Positions 22,148 through 34,769 of a stretch of 64,000 nucleotides of DNA are shown here, one piece after another (the stretch's first letter is position 1; each line of letters starts with the position of its first letter). The translations under genes and the position numbers were made by a program. Under the pieces are notes generated by a model. It saw only the letters and a list, made by a program, of their open reading frames with translations. It was not told the DNA's origin and searched no databases. Source of the DNA: Zanthoxylum bungeanum (lineage: Eukaryota; Streptophyta; Magnoliopsida; Sapindales; Rutaceae); NCBI GenBank assembly GCA_019454045.1, contig SKCR01036751.1, positions 248,001 to 312,000 of the forward strand, given 5' to 3'.

Positions 22148-24756
22148 TGTTGGGGTTGGTGCTCAGAGCGCCAATCCGGACCATATTTATGTATGATTCA
22201 TGAATACGAACATCCCCTTATTCCATAATATTACTTATTTATGGTTGCACCTCTTGTTCTTATATACGTATTCGATCTGATTACGATTAGATTGAAACTA
22301 AATATGGTTTAGTGATATGTATATATTAGACAAAGGCCCGATAATATATAATGCAGTACACAGTTACAAAGTTAGTTTGTAATTGACATTGGGAAGTGTC
22401 ACTGCTATATGATAATTATCAAACATAGTTCCTGGTCAAGATTTGCTAACACGGGTCGGTTAGTCAAATCCGTTGAGACTAGTACATGTCGTATATCGAG
22501 ACTTGGTCCGATGGTTTATCCCAATGAACCATGAGTCTATGGAGACTCGTATAGACGTGTAGGTGTTTATAGTGGATAAACACTGAACGGCTCACCGAAG
22601 ATTCTTAATGGATGGTACACCAACGTCAATAAGAATCTTCTCGGGTTGAGTAGCATAGTGGTCCTTCGACTTGAGATACCACTGTGGATGTATGAGACAT
22701 CCTCCACACTTAGATGGCAGTCACGTCACCGATCTATTTAGATCATACCTCCGCCTGTTCGTTGGGTGTGGACCGATCCTCAGGATATCCTGTGTGTGTC
22801 AAGATAGGATCTGCCAGTTCTGTGTACAGAGCATAGGTAGTCCATATATAATTAGCAGTCTGTTAAATCTGTGGCCACAGTATACTTCGGAAGTAAGTTC
22901 CGATTGTTATTTAGAGATTGCTAATGAATACGTCGACGAGATTATACCTATAGAGATTTGACGTTTACATCTATATCTCTGGGATTATCCGGATACCTGT
23001 GACGGAGGGATTATACGTATGCAATGACCTCGACCTGTATGATTCAGCTAGTTTATCTATGATTGTCATAATCTACGGGTGGATAGATTATGCACATGAA
23101 ATTGGATTTCGTGACGGATATACCTGAATCTAGAGAGTCTCAATAATGAAACATACTCGTAGAGCACTAGAGCAACATTTATGAATAATGATGATTATTT
23201 ATAAATCGTTTAATCGTTAAACGAAAAATACATGCGAACGGGCCGAACCGTCATTTCCTAATTAATGTGTATTTGTATTTAATATATGATATTATTAAAT
23301 ACACATTAATAAATAGTCAAATAAATGTATTTGACATATATCATCAATATATGTATTTGAGATATTTAAAGTAAATATAATACATATATTTGATATATTT
23401 GTATTTAATTAATTATTTAATTGTTAAATGATTAATATAATTAAAATATAAATATATCACCAAATGATAAAGTTAGGAAGTGATTATAAGTTGCAATTGT
23501 TGACTTATACATTAAAGGAAATGGTTGTCAAATTGATTTTGACTTCTTAAGATATTTGTTCAAATTGTTTGAAAAATGAAAATATCTTTTTCCTTTATTT
23601 CTTGATAATTTCGGCCATGACACTTTAAAATATAAGAGTTATATTTTTCTAAGTTGCATTTGTTGACTAAATTAAATATCTTTAAAGTTTTTTTTAGATA
23701 TTTAACCAAGTTGAACAAATGAAAGACAAATGAAGATGAAATTAATATTCTTGTAATTTGCCTTACCAATTTCGGCCAAGGGCTTTTTCTAAGCTTGTAT
23801 ATATTGTTTTTCATTTCATTTGCTTATAACCTAATACATTTTGACATAAACTCCATTAAAGAAAAACAAGGAAGCTAGTGAAGAAGAAAAGGAAAAACTA
23901 AAGAAATTCTTGGATTTAGTAAGTTTTTCCAACTTACTATTAGATAAGAAATTGTTCCTTATGATCTAGGCTATAACATATGATGTTCTTAAGTTATTCT
24001 TTTCTTTATTCTTTGTGTTTTTTATGATGGAAGTTTGGTTGGAAGTGTTGAGCATGTGTGATGAAGGAAGATTGTGACTATTGTAGTTATAATCTTTCTT
24101 TTAAGGTTTTGGAAACCTTGTTGCTAATCTAGAGTTGTTGACCCACTCTTAGATGACCTAGATTTGATCTTGAGTTGTTTCATTGTGTTGAGACTTTGAT
24201 TGGATGGAAGAAAGATGATTGAAGTGTTGGATTTAACCAATTTGGTCTAATTTGTCCAATTTGAAGAAATTGAAAAATTAGGGTTCATGAACAATTCCAA
24301 ATTTGGGGCTTTTCATATATGTTGTGTATTTGGATGTGTATATGATGCATATAAAGTTTCATGTTCATTGGATTACATCTTGATGTGTTTTGATGCATGA
24401 AATGACAAAATGCACAAGTTGCCCACCTTTGGGAGGCATTCGGCCAAATGATGACTTTTGGGGATTTTTGGTGCTTTTGGTGTTTTGAACATGATAAGTT
24501 CATCTTAGAAATGATTTAGAATCATTCAAAATTGATTAGATCAATTTCGGACTAAAATGGACAAAATACCAATATAAGGGCAATTGGTAAATTCACTTAA
24601 ATATGATTTATTTGAATTTTATTTCATAATTTGATTATTGGATAATTAAATAAATATGTTTATTTAATTAATCCGAGAAAAAGTTTTGAAATCGAAAAAT
24701 ACGATTTTCCACCGCTTCCGATGCGTTACCGGATTTAGCCCCTAAAAACCCCTACA
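22148..24756 (+). mobile_element. 2.6-kb solo LTR inserted in the CACTA element
   Basis: The segment starts TGTTGGGG and ends CCCCTACA (TG...CA). It is flanked by the identical 5-bp repeat ATATA at 22143-22147 and 24757-24761. It contains no coding domain and no second LTR, so it fits a solo LTR left by recombination. Orientation was judged from the TGTTGG head typical of Copia LTRs. Overall layout resembles the long Copia LTRs at 53.9-59.5 kb, but the sequence belongs to another family. It lies between the transposase gene and its right-end array. Confidence 0.72.
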
Positions 24757-24959
24757 ATATAATCATAAAAATTGAAAATAATAAAGAAATATGAAAGAAG
24801 ATTTACCTTATCGGAAATTGATTACAATTTTATTGAATATTTTTAGGAGAGTTGTGAGGCTGTAGAGGAGAAATTCTCAGATTTCAGAGGATGGAAATGA
24901 AGAGAATGAGAGAAAAAACAGAGGGAGAGAAGGGTTGGTGGCATTCTGCATTTTAATCT

Positions 24960-25440
24960 ATATTTAGCGTCGAAGCTGATTATTCGACGCTAATTGTTAC
25001 AATTTTTAGCGTCGAAACAACAATTTCGACGCTAAATGTCAGACATTTAGCGTCGACATAAATTTAGCCGCTAAAGATTCAAGGATTGTCGGTGGAAACT
25101 TCATAAACCTTTAGCGACGCTAAATAGTCGACGCTAAATATCTGATTTTTGGCGTCGACACAGATTTTGGACGCTAAAAGTTTAATATTTGGCGCCAAAA
25201 ATTATTGCAATAGTAAAATTATTTAGCGTCGAATAATATTCGACGCTATAGTCATAATTTTAGCGTCGAAAACTGTTTTCGACGCCAAACATTCAAATTT
25301 TGGCATCAAAATTTTGTTCCGTCGCTAAAAAAATGACAACTAGGGTCGAAAATGATATTCGACGCTAAAAGTGAGTTTTGGCGTCGAATATTATGTCGAC
25401 GCTAAAGTTTTGGACGCTAAAAGCCATAATTCTTGTAGTG
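24960..25440. promoter_or_regulatory. CACTA right end: subterminal motif array and TIR
   Basis: Repeated TTTAGCGTCGAA / TTCGACGCTAAA pairs, including degenerate forms such as TTTGGCGCC, up to the terminal CTTGTAGTG. This is the upstream side of the minus-strand transposase gene. Confidence 0.82.
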
Positions 25441-25443
25441 ATT

Positions 25444-28004
25444 GAATGGATCAAGGTTTCTAATAATTTTGTTGTTGTGAATATTAGAACCGGTGGATTT
25501 AGTACAAATAATATCAACACATATTTTGAATGGAATGCCATGTTCTATCAATAATTTTAATATCACACGACAAGTAAAAAAGATAGAGAGAGAAATGAAT
25601 CGACAAGTTATTATTGTCACGCCAAGCTGTTTCATGGTATTCATGCACCATGCTGTGACTTGTGAGTGCTCACCATCATATTAATTTAAAAAAACAATAA
25701 TAAAAAAAAACCCGTGTATTATATTAAGATTCATCAACAACATTAGAGATAAAAATAAAAACAAATTATAATCCATAGCATCATTTAATTAATATAAACA
25801 TGCAACTGTATCAATTTTTGTTATGGGTTGGCACACATATCAAAATTGAAATGTGTCCTAAAGCAAGAAATGAGATAAAAATATTTTAAAGGGGATTTTA
25901 TTATTTACATTAAAAGTACCACGTCAGTAGTCTTATCTGTGTTATATGGAGTAATAATAGCATATGCATACATACATACTATCTTTCTAAACACCATGGA
26001 TAACAAATAACAAAAATAAATTTTGTTAAAGAATGCGTTTCCATAACAAGATTAGGATGCAAAATTAGATTTCAATATAAAAAGTTTTTAAAAATAAATC
26101 TTTTTTAAAATTTCATAAAATCCAAAAAAACTGAATGATTGAGTAGCTACATGGGAATTAAACTTCTTTTTGGATATTGAAAATGATGAAAAGTTTTTTT
26201 TTAATTTTTAAATTTTTTTTTTTCTGAAAACGGTGAGTTGATGGGGGCCGCACATGGGAGTGGGGGGAGAAGCTAGAAGACAAGGAGAAAGTCCCGTGTT
26301 TCCTGCAAAGCTAGCCAGTACTAGTATTTGGTAGCACGTGATATTCCCTCCGTTACCGCCAACATCCTCTGCTCTGCTCTGCTCTGCTCTTCTCTTCTCT
26401 GCTCATCTCTTTATGTGACGGGGATCCAACAAAATTTATATAATCATCGGGATCGGTGCTCTAATCATCAGTTGTAAGTATTAATGCCGCTCTTTCATTT
26501 CCTTAATTATTTGATTAATTAATTAATTAATCTTTTTTTTTACTTTTTTTAATCTGTCAACGTCTGCCAAGTGGTAAACTCAACTGTTAGTTAAAAAAGA
26601 AGTCAACTTCACCCACTGATACTGAGGGGTGTGGTTTGAAATTGTACATACACCTGACCTAAGGGCTAAGAGGCTGAGGCCTGAGGGAGGGAGGGGGCCA
26701 AGGCTAAATCTTTTATCAAGATTCAAAAGGGCTTGGATTTTATCTAAAGGGTGTGCTCATTTATCACTGCAAAATCCCACTTGTAATGCCTTATTTTCGG
26801 CATTTGAGTTCACCAATCACCTTTCTATTTTTATTTATTTTTATTTTTTGTTTATTTTTTAGGGTTCTATTGTTCTTTATATTTTTCTTTTTTGCCAATT
26901 TAAGTATCTTTGCAATATTGCTTCATAAAATTGTTCTTTTTAAAAATTTTCGAAATAAAAATATGAGATTAATCCTCATTAGATTGTAAACTTTTAATAT
27001 ACTTCAATGCTTATATTTAAGTGTTTGTTTATTTGAAATATAAGTTTTAATAAAGTATTCAGATAACATTTTTTTTTCGAAAACCATACAAGGAGAAAAT
27101 ACTACAAAAACATTTATAAAAGAGAGGAAATCAATTTTTTTTTTCTTAAAAATTCATTTATTTTTGAATAATGTCATTATATTAATTAATGTAGTAGTAT
27201 GTTATTGTAGCACTCATAATCTATAATTATGTGATCCACTATTTGAGGGTTGGAATGGATTTTTGGGAAAAAAAAGGTCTATGCAGATGCAACACTATTT
27301 GTTAATTGGGCAATTTTAAACAAATAATTTTATAAATTGTGTGTTTTAAATCTAAAGGTTGATCCATGGTTCGAGTCATAATCGAGGCATCACACTCAAT
27401 ATTTCATACTAGATTTTTGGATTATATGGATGAGAGTCGTGAGCGCCGATAATCACTCCTCGTGGGAATGCTCCATACGGGAACAAAATCATACGAGATC
27501 GTTCCAGAGAACAGTCCCTATACATCTCTTTCGAATATCCAAAACGGACAAATAACCTTATAAAAAGATGATCGTATAAAAACACTTTCAATATCATATA
27601 TCACTTGTCAACTAGTTGTTCCCATTGTTTGAGAGTAAATATTAGTGGATTTGTATTGTAATAGGTAATGAAATATTTTCTATATAAAAACTATACTATT
27701 AAGACATTTAAATGATCTATCCTTTTTTCTCTTTGAAGTAATAATAAAATTATTGAAGGTGATAAAAAATGGTGAGAATCCATACCTTCAAAATTCTTAG
27801 GTCTGATATTCCAGAATCCAATTTGAATTAGGTTGTGAATTATGTATTGGATGGGCCATAACTTTACTTATCCTTTAGTTTAGTGACGATTTCCTGCGTG
27901 GATACACCCTGAAGATTAAAATCTTCCTATTCTTTTGATAATTGCAATTAATAAGTTTTTCTATAGTTTCTTCTCAATCATTAAACTCCATAATCTTTTT
28001 TTAG
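25444..28004. other. Intergenic DNA
   Basis: AT-rich with no supported gene. A CTCTG pentamer run lies at about 26366-26405, a CACGTG G-box core at about 26335, and a B-box-like TGGTTCGAGTC near 27370. Short open frames such as 26629-26862 have no recognisable content. Confidence 0.45.
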
Positions 28005-28560
28005 AGTTTCTCATTAGCTTATATAACCTAGTATTTTATCTGTAAGTGGAGGTTCCGTTCCTCAAGTTGACACTTGTCAGATACTGGACTTCTTCAGGAT
28101 GCATGAAGTACATTTGTCATTTGATATACTGAAATATAAGTTTATGTGTAATTAAAAATATTATTATGCATGGTAAACTAAGCATGTTAAGTCAAATGAG
28201 TTGTCATTAAAACTCATCAACTTTGGATTATGGTGCATGACCTCATGCACTCTAGAATGCCGATATAGGAGTTGGAACATTATCATTATATTTATTGTTT
28301 AATTCATTGATTCCAGAGTAAGTTCTATTTGGATTTAGTCAATTCCGAAATCGACTCCTAATTTCGAAATGAGTTGATTTCGATCTCGATGTGACGCCAT
28401 TTCAGAATCGCTACTCCAAGTTGTCGAGTTAGTGTCCAAGTTTCTTCGGAAGTCCTGGAATTGCATGAGTCATCCTAATATTTCCCGTCTAATAGTACTG
28501 TACGTTTAATAATACCATAATATGTGTCATTATTTTAGTGAACCTATCTCTGTCCAGCGC
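28005..28560 (+). repeat. Unclassified dispersed repeat, copy B
   Basis: Diverged relative of 13800-14345 and 34770-35410: CTTATATAACC head, CATGTTAAG, ATGACCTCATG, CTCCAAGTTGTC and GGAAGTCCTGGAATTG blocks occur in the same order. Confidence 0.4.
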
Positions 28561-28662
28561 AATTCCAGATGAATTTTCATTGAATAAGGCTGAAATTAGA
28601 CACCTATAATTATAAAAAAAAATGAGTATTAAATTATCTCAAGTAATCTTATTTTGCCCTAA

Positions 28663-28663
<1 letters not shown>

Positions 28664-28699
<36 letters not shown>

Positions 28700-28700
28700 G
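28664..28700. repeat. (AAT)n microsatellite
   Basis: About 12 uninterrupted AAT/ATA units. Confidence 0.9.
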
Positions 28701-29024
28701 ATCCCGGAAGTAGATGAGCGTCATAAAACCCAAAAAATCAAAATTATTTGTCGGGACTCGGGATCACCAAATCCATAAAAAAAATTTAAAAATTAAATCG
28801 CAATTACCAAAATCCATCAAATAAAATAAAATTGTTGAACACTGTTGCCCGAAACTACAGTGCCCACACCCGATAACATTAAAACGGAGTTTTAAAAAAT
28901 TCCGTAACGACGACACTAACACCGTTACAGGCGCCGCAACGTCGTTACAAAACGGCGTTTTATCTAACGGGACAAAACAATGAATAGAAATACTCTGGGT
29001 AAACGGAAAGCAAAGCTAAGCCTG

Positions 29025-29031
29025 TATAAAA
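29025..29031 (+). promoter_or_regulatory. Candidate TATA box of the BIM1-like gene
   Basis: TATAAAAA about 620 bp before the start codon, followed about 30 bp later by a CACACACGAGACACAGAGAG-like stretch suitable as a 5' leader. A splice-donor-like AAAGGTACGTG at about 29270 and acceptor-like GTGTGCAG near 29440 suggest a 5' UTR intron. None of this can be proved from sequence alone. Confidence 0.45.
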
Positions 29032-29641
29032 AGATCCTGACCCAAAACACACACGAGACACAGAGAGAGTCGAAATTCGAAGCAGATTCTTCAGCATTTC
29101 CGATCTTTCTCAATTCAAAGAGAAGTAAAAAAATCTCTCACCTGTCTCGAAAGCACCGTGTGTTTTGTTTTGTTTTTGTTTTTTTCAATCAGTTACAGTT
29201 TCGTTTCGTTGAACCGTACGTGAAGTTGAATTGCACGTTAAAAAAGAAGCCTCAAAGGTTCAGATCGAAAGGTACGTGAAAAAAAATTATTTGTTTTTGG
29301 ATTAATTCCGTTGCTAGTATGAAGTTTGACCTGTGGACCTTTTAATTATTTTTTTCCTCTCGTTTTCGTATTGAATTTTGACCTGAATATCGTGTTTTTC
29401 ATTATAATTTTGATGTCAGATTGTAGTTTTACGTGTGCAGAAGATTTTCCTGGGAAAAAATTATACGCAGAAAGATTTTTCTCTGGAAAATTTTTCAGTC
29501 TGCTTCTGGAATCTGAACCGAAACTGAATGCGCCTCCGATCTCCGGCGGAGCTAAACAGATCTAAGAAGCAACAGTCAGAATTTTCAGGAATTCATCGTC
29601 GGAATTGATATTATTCATAGGATTTACAGAAATACCATTGA

Positions 29642-32600
29642 ATGGAGCTGCCTCAGTCCCGTCCTTTTGCAACCGAAGGTAAAATATTTTTTCCAGTTAA
29701 AAAATCAAATTCTGCCTTGTGATTTGCGTTTCCTAAACGGAACAGAAAACACTTTGCAAAAATAAAATAAAATTGTATTATGTTATTTTTAACAAACTGA
29801 TTTAGAAATTGTTTTACAGGAAGGAAACCAACGCAGGACTTTCTCTCACTGTATAGTCATTCAACGGTACAACAAGATCCAAGGCCACCTTCTCAAGGTT
29901 AATTCACTCATCCATATCCAATCCCAATTGGCAATTACCTTACCCTGCTTTGTTTATTATTATTTTTCGATTCATAGAAAATAATTAAATACAAATTATA
30001 ATATATAATAAAGATTAATTGATTACCGGATCACGGTTTGTGGATGCACGTGACTGCATATGAATGATGGATCTGGGCCATGGATCAGAAGTTAGTACTT
30101 TACGAATAGGCAATTAGGACCATTGGATTGGGGTGATTAGATGGGACCCATTGAAGAAGTTAAGGCAATGATTTGACAATTCACATGATTCACATCAGGC
30201 ACACTAATGAAGCAGCAGGTTGCATGGTATTCTGAATTTCTTCAATGCTTTGTTCTGTAGATTGGCACGCTCGCACGCGCTTCTTCATTGATTTGTTCTG
30301 TAGATTGGCGCACCCGCACGCGCTTCTTAATTTCGTTAGTCAAAATTATTGACCCTTAAAAAGTAAAATTTTACCGTGACTTTTACTTGAATGTTGAATC
30401 AACTCAACACGCCTCTTTCAAACGAGAAAAAAAAAAACTCAACCCACGGGATCTTTTATTGCTAATTTTAGGTTGAAAAATAATAATAAACAAGTAAACA
30501 AACAGAAAAACAAAGGCAGGCAATACCTTGTTGTCGTGTCTCGTTCACTCACCATCACTAAGTGGAATATTGTAGATGAATTTGCTATAAATTAATGTGA
30601 ACAAATTTTGATTATGTTCTTCTTTGATTCACTTCCCATTCTGTGTTATTTGGTGTATATATGTCCTACTAATTAATAATTAGCCTACGGGTTTGTTTTT
30701 TAAACAATTTTCTTTATACGACAGTCGTAATTTAAGGATCATTTGTGAATTTTTAAAATCAGACCTCTATTCATAAGTGATAAAAAAAAATATCATATTA
30801 ATCATTTAAAAATTGAATTTTCTTTATATTTTGGAAACTAATTTTAAGACCACCTCTAACATCACCTTCTACCTCAAAAAAAAAAAAAAGAAAATAAAGA
30901 AAATAACACTTGATCGATTTGGCGATTTATGTCTGAATTTCGGTTTTTTTTTTTGGGTTCCAATCTCTTTCGTCAATGAACAGGTGGATTCCTCAAAACA
31001 CATGATTTTCTACAAGTAGGGAAAACTAGTGCCAAGGACGAAAGCACAGTTGAAATATCATCAACTGTCGAAAAGCCACCGCCTCCGGCACCGCCACCAC
31101 CACCACCTTCTTCAGTACTACACATTCTGCCTGGTGGGATTGGGTCTGACAAAATAAGCCACATTTCATATTTCGGTCAAAAAGTTCCAAAGCCAGAGGG
31201 GACAATTTTCACAATAGCTCAAGCGTGTAATTTTGAGAAAAATGATGAGAATTCTAACGGCAGTTCTTACACCGGAAGTGGTTTCACTTTGTGGGAAGAA
31301 TCTGCAGTGAAAAAGGGAAAGACAGGGAAGGAGAATGCCAGATCAGAAATACCCATTTCAAGAGGTACCTTTCTGTTATATTTGTGTAGTTCAAGTTCAT
31401 ATGTTCGTGCTTTTAGGGTAAATGCTCATTTACTGCTTAGAATTTGCATCAATTAGTTTGTCATTTTTTTAAAAAAAAAATTACTTAAAAGATTGTTGAA
31501 GTCTAATTTGTTAATTGTTGAAGTCTAATTTGTTATATTAGATTAAAAAAAAAAAATAAATCTACTTGAAAAAATAAATCTAACCACTATAGAAACAATC
31601 ATAAAGAGGCTTAATTCAGAAATTTTCAACCTATTTTTTTTAGCCGGTCATTCGAGGTCGAATCTTGATGGATGAGGTTGAAAAATAAATTTAGGCTTAT
31701 ATCCACATTTCTACCTTAAAGAAAAAAAAAAGAAGAAGAAGAATGTTTTGAATAATTTTTAAAAATAAATAGATAAGTACACTAAACTCATTACTAAAGG
31801 AGAACTAGTTTTATCGGGATGAGTATTCATGATTAGAAGTTATTACGGTCGATGTTGCAAAAAATTATATATACATATATTGGGCCTCAAATTTAGGGCC
31901 TGCTTTAGAATTGGCAATTTGGCATCACCCAAAACAGAAGAAACTGATAATAACGAAAGTTTTTGGCGGGTATTGTTTTGTAAACAGAGGCGACAGTGAA
32001 TGCGGGGCAGTGGGCATCACAATCATTCTCCAATAACAACAACAGCTTCAGCTCTCTCTCTTATTCCCAGTCAGTCAGCTTTCTTCTACTCCGTTGGTAG
32101 TTATTTATTGAATGGTAATGTAAATTGTAAAGATTGATGATGGTCTTATGTTGTCATTATTTGGAGCAGGTCTCCGGGGCTGAAGAGCCAGAGCTTCATG
32201 GAAATGATCAAATCTGCCAAGGGCAGTACACATGATGCTGATTTAGATGATGAAGACGAGTTCGTTCTTAAGAAAGAGGACTCTACTACTACTGCTACTA
32301 CCACCACCACCACCCATACAGGTATTTTTCGCATGGACATATTGGTTTGACATTGTCAATTATGTGCATTTTCGATTTCTAGTTAAGAGTATTGAACTCA
32401 TTAGAGTAAATTTATGATGTGCCTAATTAAAGTTTTTGTCTCTTAAGCGTAATTTCTTTGATTATCCCAGTTATAACATTAAACTATTTGTGGTTACAGG
32501 GGAATTCAGGGTAAAAGTTGATGGGAAGAGCAATGATCAGAAGCCTAATACGCCGCGATCAAAACATTCTGCCACAGAGCAGCGAAGAAGGAGCAAAATA

Positions 32601-34121
32601 AATGACAGGCAAGTGTACCTTGCCTTTTGCTGAATGTGTCATCATTTTTAAGATGAACACTCAAGTATAAGTGCTATTTTCGTATTTTATTTATTATTTT
32701 CCAGCAATTTTCTCATTCAACCTTCTTAACCATTAAAAAGATTGCTAAGTTCATAATACATAGAGCATTGTAGTATATTTGATGTCTGTTGATTTTGGAA
32801 TCATTGCTTCTGGTTACAAATATTTTGCGGTTGAATGGGCTTGCGCCTCTTCCTAGTAGTTGCAGTTGATAGATCAGTCTTTACGTAGAGTTATTCTCAA
32901 ACCCTTCAGGTACCAGTAATTTGAATTTATGATGCAGATTTCAGATGTTGAGAGAGATCATTCCTCATAGTGACCAAAAGAGAGACAAGGCATCGTTCAT
33001 GCTAGAGGTATATACATGTCTAGGAAAAAGATTTTAGATTGCAAAAAAAGGATTTTTAGATGACAAATGCATAAAAGTTTTGCAGGTAATCGAGTACATT
33101 CAGTTTTTACAAGAAAAAGTACACAAGTATGAGGGGCCATATGTAGGGTGGAACCAAGAACCTGCAAAATTGGCACCATGGGTAAAACATTGCCTCTGCA
33201 AATCTATTATGTATTTTTGGGAAGATACTATTGGATGCTAAGTTAAAATTTGCGTGTCTGTGCTTTCCTTGGAACAGAGAAACAATCACAAGCCTGCTGA
33301 AAGTTACGTTGATCAGCCCCGAGGGATGAAAAATAATGGATCAGCTACTGCATTAGTATTCTCTGCCAAGTTAGATGACAAAAAAGTTTCCATTTCTCCT
33401 GCAGTAGAATCTGATATGAGCACCGCGACTACGTTCAAGAGAATGGATCACCAGCCTGGAATTACAAATAAGGCAATGCCCTTTCCTATGTCACTTCAAC
33501 CAAACTGCTACAACTCTGTTAGGAACGGTGGTGTGGGAACTCCAATTCAGCCTAGGTTAGCATCTGATGCAGCAGAGATCACGACATCTCCGCGTCAATG
33601 TACAGGTGACATTGCAGTTTCTAATGATAAGCTGAAAGAACAGGAGCTGACTGTTGAAGGTGGCACAATAAACATCTCAACTGTGTATTCTCATGGGTGA
33701 GTATTGACTACTTGTTCATTTATTTTTTAGATTTTCTGGTCAGTTATGGCTATTTGTATGTAATGAACTGGTTTTTTTAACAATTACAGGTTGTTAAATA
33801 CTCTGACTCAAGCACTGCAGAGCTCTGGAGTTGATTTGTCAAAAGCCAGAGTCTCAGTGCAAATCGACTTAGGGAAACGAGCTGCAGGGAGATCAAATGC
33901 TCCAGCATCAATCATCAAGGTACATTTGACACTGCATTTTAATGTTAGTCCAAAGTCCTTAATCCTTATTGAAGTATAATCTTACATGCAATTTACGTTT
34001 GTTTTAGGATAATGAAGTACTCGCGAGCAATCAAGGAACCCAAACCACTCGTTCTAGAGACAGAAATGGAGGTGAGGGCTCAAATCAGGCACTAAAGAAG
34101 CAAAAGACACATAAAAATTAA
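29642..34121 (+). CDS. BIM1: BIM1-like bHLH transcription factor (BES1-interacting Myc-like)
   Basis: Nuclear bHLH protein. In Arabidopsis the BIM family partners BES1 and binds E-boxes of brassinosteroid-induced genes. Eleven coding exons were read by hand: 29642-29678, 29820-29897, 30984-31364, 31988-32069, 32170-32321, 32500-32608, 32938-33007, 33086-33181, 33278-33696, 33790-33919 and 34008-34121. They total 1668 nt, that is 555 residues, close to the Arabidopsis length. The N-terminus is [14 protein letters not shown] proline run lies at about residue 65, then the family motifs HILPGGIG and [17 protein letters not shown]. The bHLH basic region (about 262-280, [17 protein letters not shown]) keeps the His-Glu-Arg E-box contacts, and the helices run to about 319. 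All phases are compatible. Intron 6 uses a GC donor. The C-terminus is basic (LKKQKTHKN). Confidence 0.92.
32609..32937 (+). other. GC-AG intron in the BIM1-like gene
   Basis: Exon 6 ends GACAG and the intron starts GCAAGT. The acceptor is GATGCAG before exon 7. Using GC is the only way to keep the bHLH frame (NDR-FQMLRE). The remaining donor context is a perfect match to the plant consensus, as is usual for GC-AG introns. Confidence 0.8.
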
Positions 34122-34769
34122 CATGAAAAAAAATGTGCACACTATTCTTTTTTGTAATTTAATTTATTCATTTTTTGGGGGTACCCTTTTCAAATTTGGG
34201 GGGATTTGTTAAATATTATTATTCATGTCTTCTTCTCCTGGTTTATAAAACTGCCCAGTTGAGAACTAGATCTATTGTACATGTAGAGATTTTCACTTTG
34301 TTAGGATGCATCGGATTCCTAGCAAATATGTATTATTTATTTTCATTTTGGTTAAATATTTTACTGAGGGTTTCTTACCATAATTCAGAAGCTTCGTCTA
34401 TTTCATTATAAGGCTTCCATTTATGTGACATGGATGTAACAATTATGTAAATGTTTTAGACATGGTTTATGCAATGTGAAATCTTATTTTTTTTAATTTT
34501 AATTTTTTTTGGGTAATGCGTGTGGTAAAAGTGGGATAGAGAAAAAATATTTGTTACCTTCAATTTATTGGGTCTGGCCTTGTGGAAGTCTGATTGGATC
34601 CTGAGCTTTGCGTTGATTGCTATTTGTAATTTGAGCCTGCACAAACGCAACATTTGGTTAGAAACTTCCTGCCTCTTTTTGTGTGTTTATCACTAAGTTC
34701 TTAATTAGGGTTCCGAATACTATATGCTTATGTTTTTTTTTATTATCTTAGTGAATTGTGAATTGTTTT
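34122..34769. other. 3' UTR and downstream DNA of the BIM1-like gene
   Basis: AT-rich, with several AATAAA-like variants but no single obvious polyadenylation signal. No further ORF is supported. Confidence 0.4.

Larger units (their letters stand above)
15994..25440 (-). mobile_element. CACTA (En/Spm) DNA transposon, defective
   Basis: The left terminus CACTACAAAAATTAGACC and the right terminus (reverse complement CACTACAAGAATTATGGC) form terminal inverted repeats of about 14 bp with one mismatch. The 3-bp target duplication ATT is present at 15991-15993 and 25441-25443. Both subterminal regions are packed with TTTAGCGTCGAA / TTCGACGCTAAA motifs in both orientations, as expected for transposase-binding arrays of this superfamily. 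Both encoded genes run on the minus strand: a TNP2-like transposase and a Transposase_24-type protein, each with disabling lesions. A 2.6-kb LTR has inserted at 22148-24756, so the unoccupied element was about 6.8 kb. Confidence 0.93.

Noticed and set aside
22148..24756. Considered as part of the CACTA element proper or as a host gene intron
   Set aside because: Flanking ATATA duplication and TG...CA ends indicate an insertion, and no exon was recognised inside.
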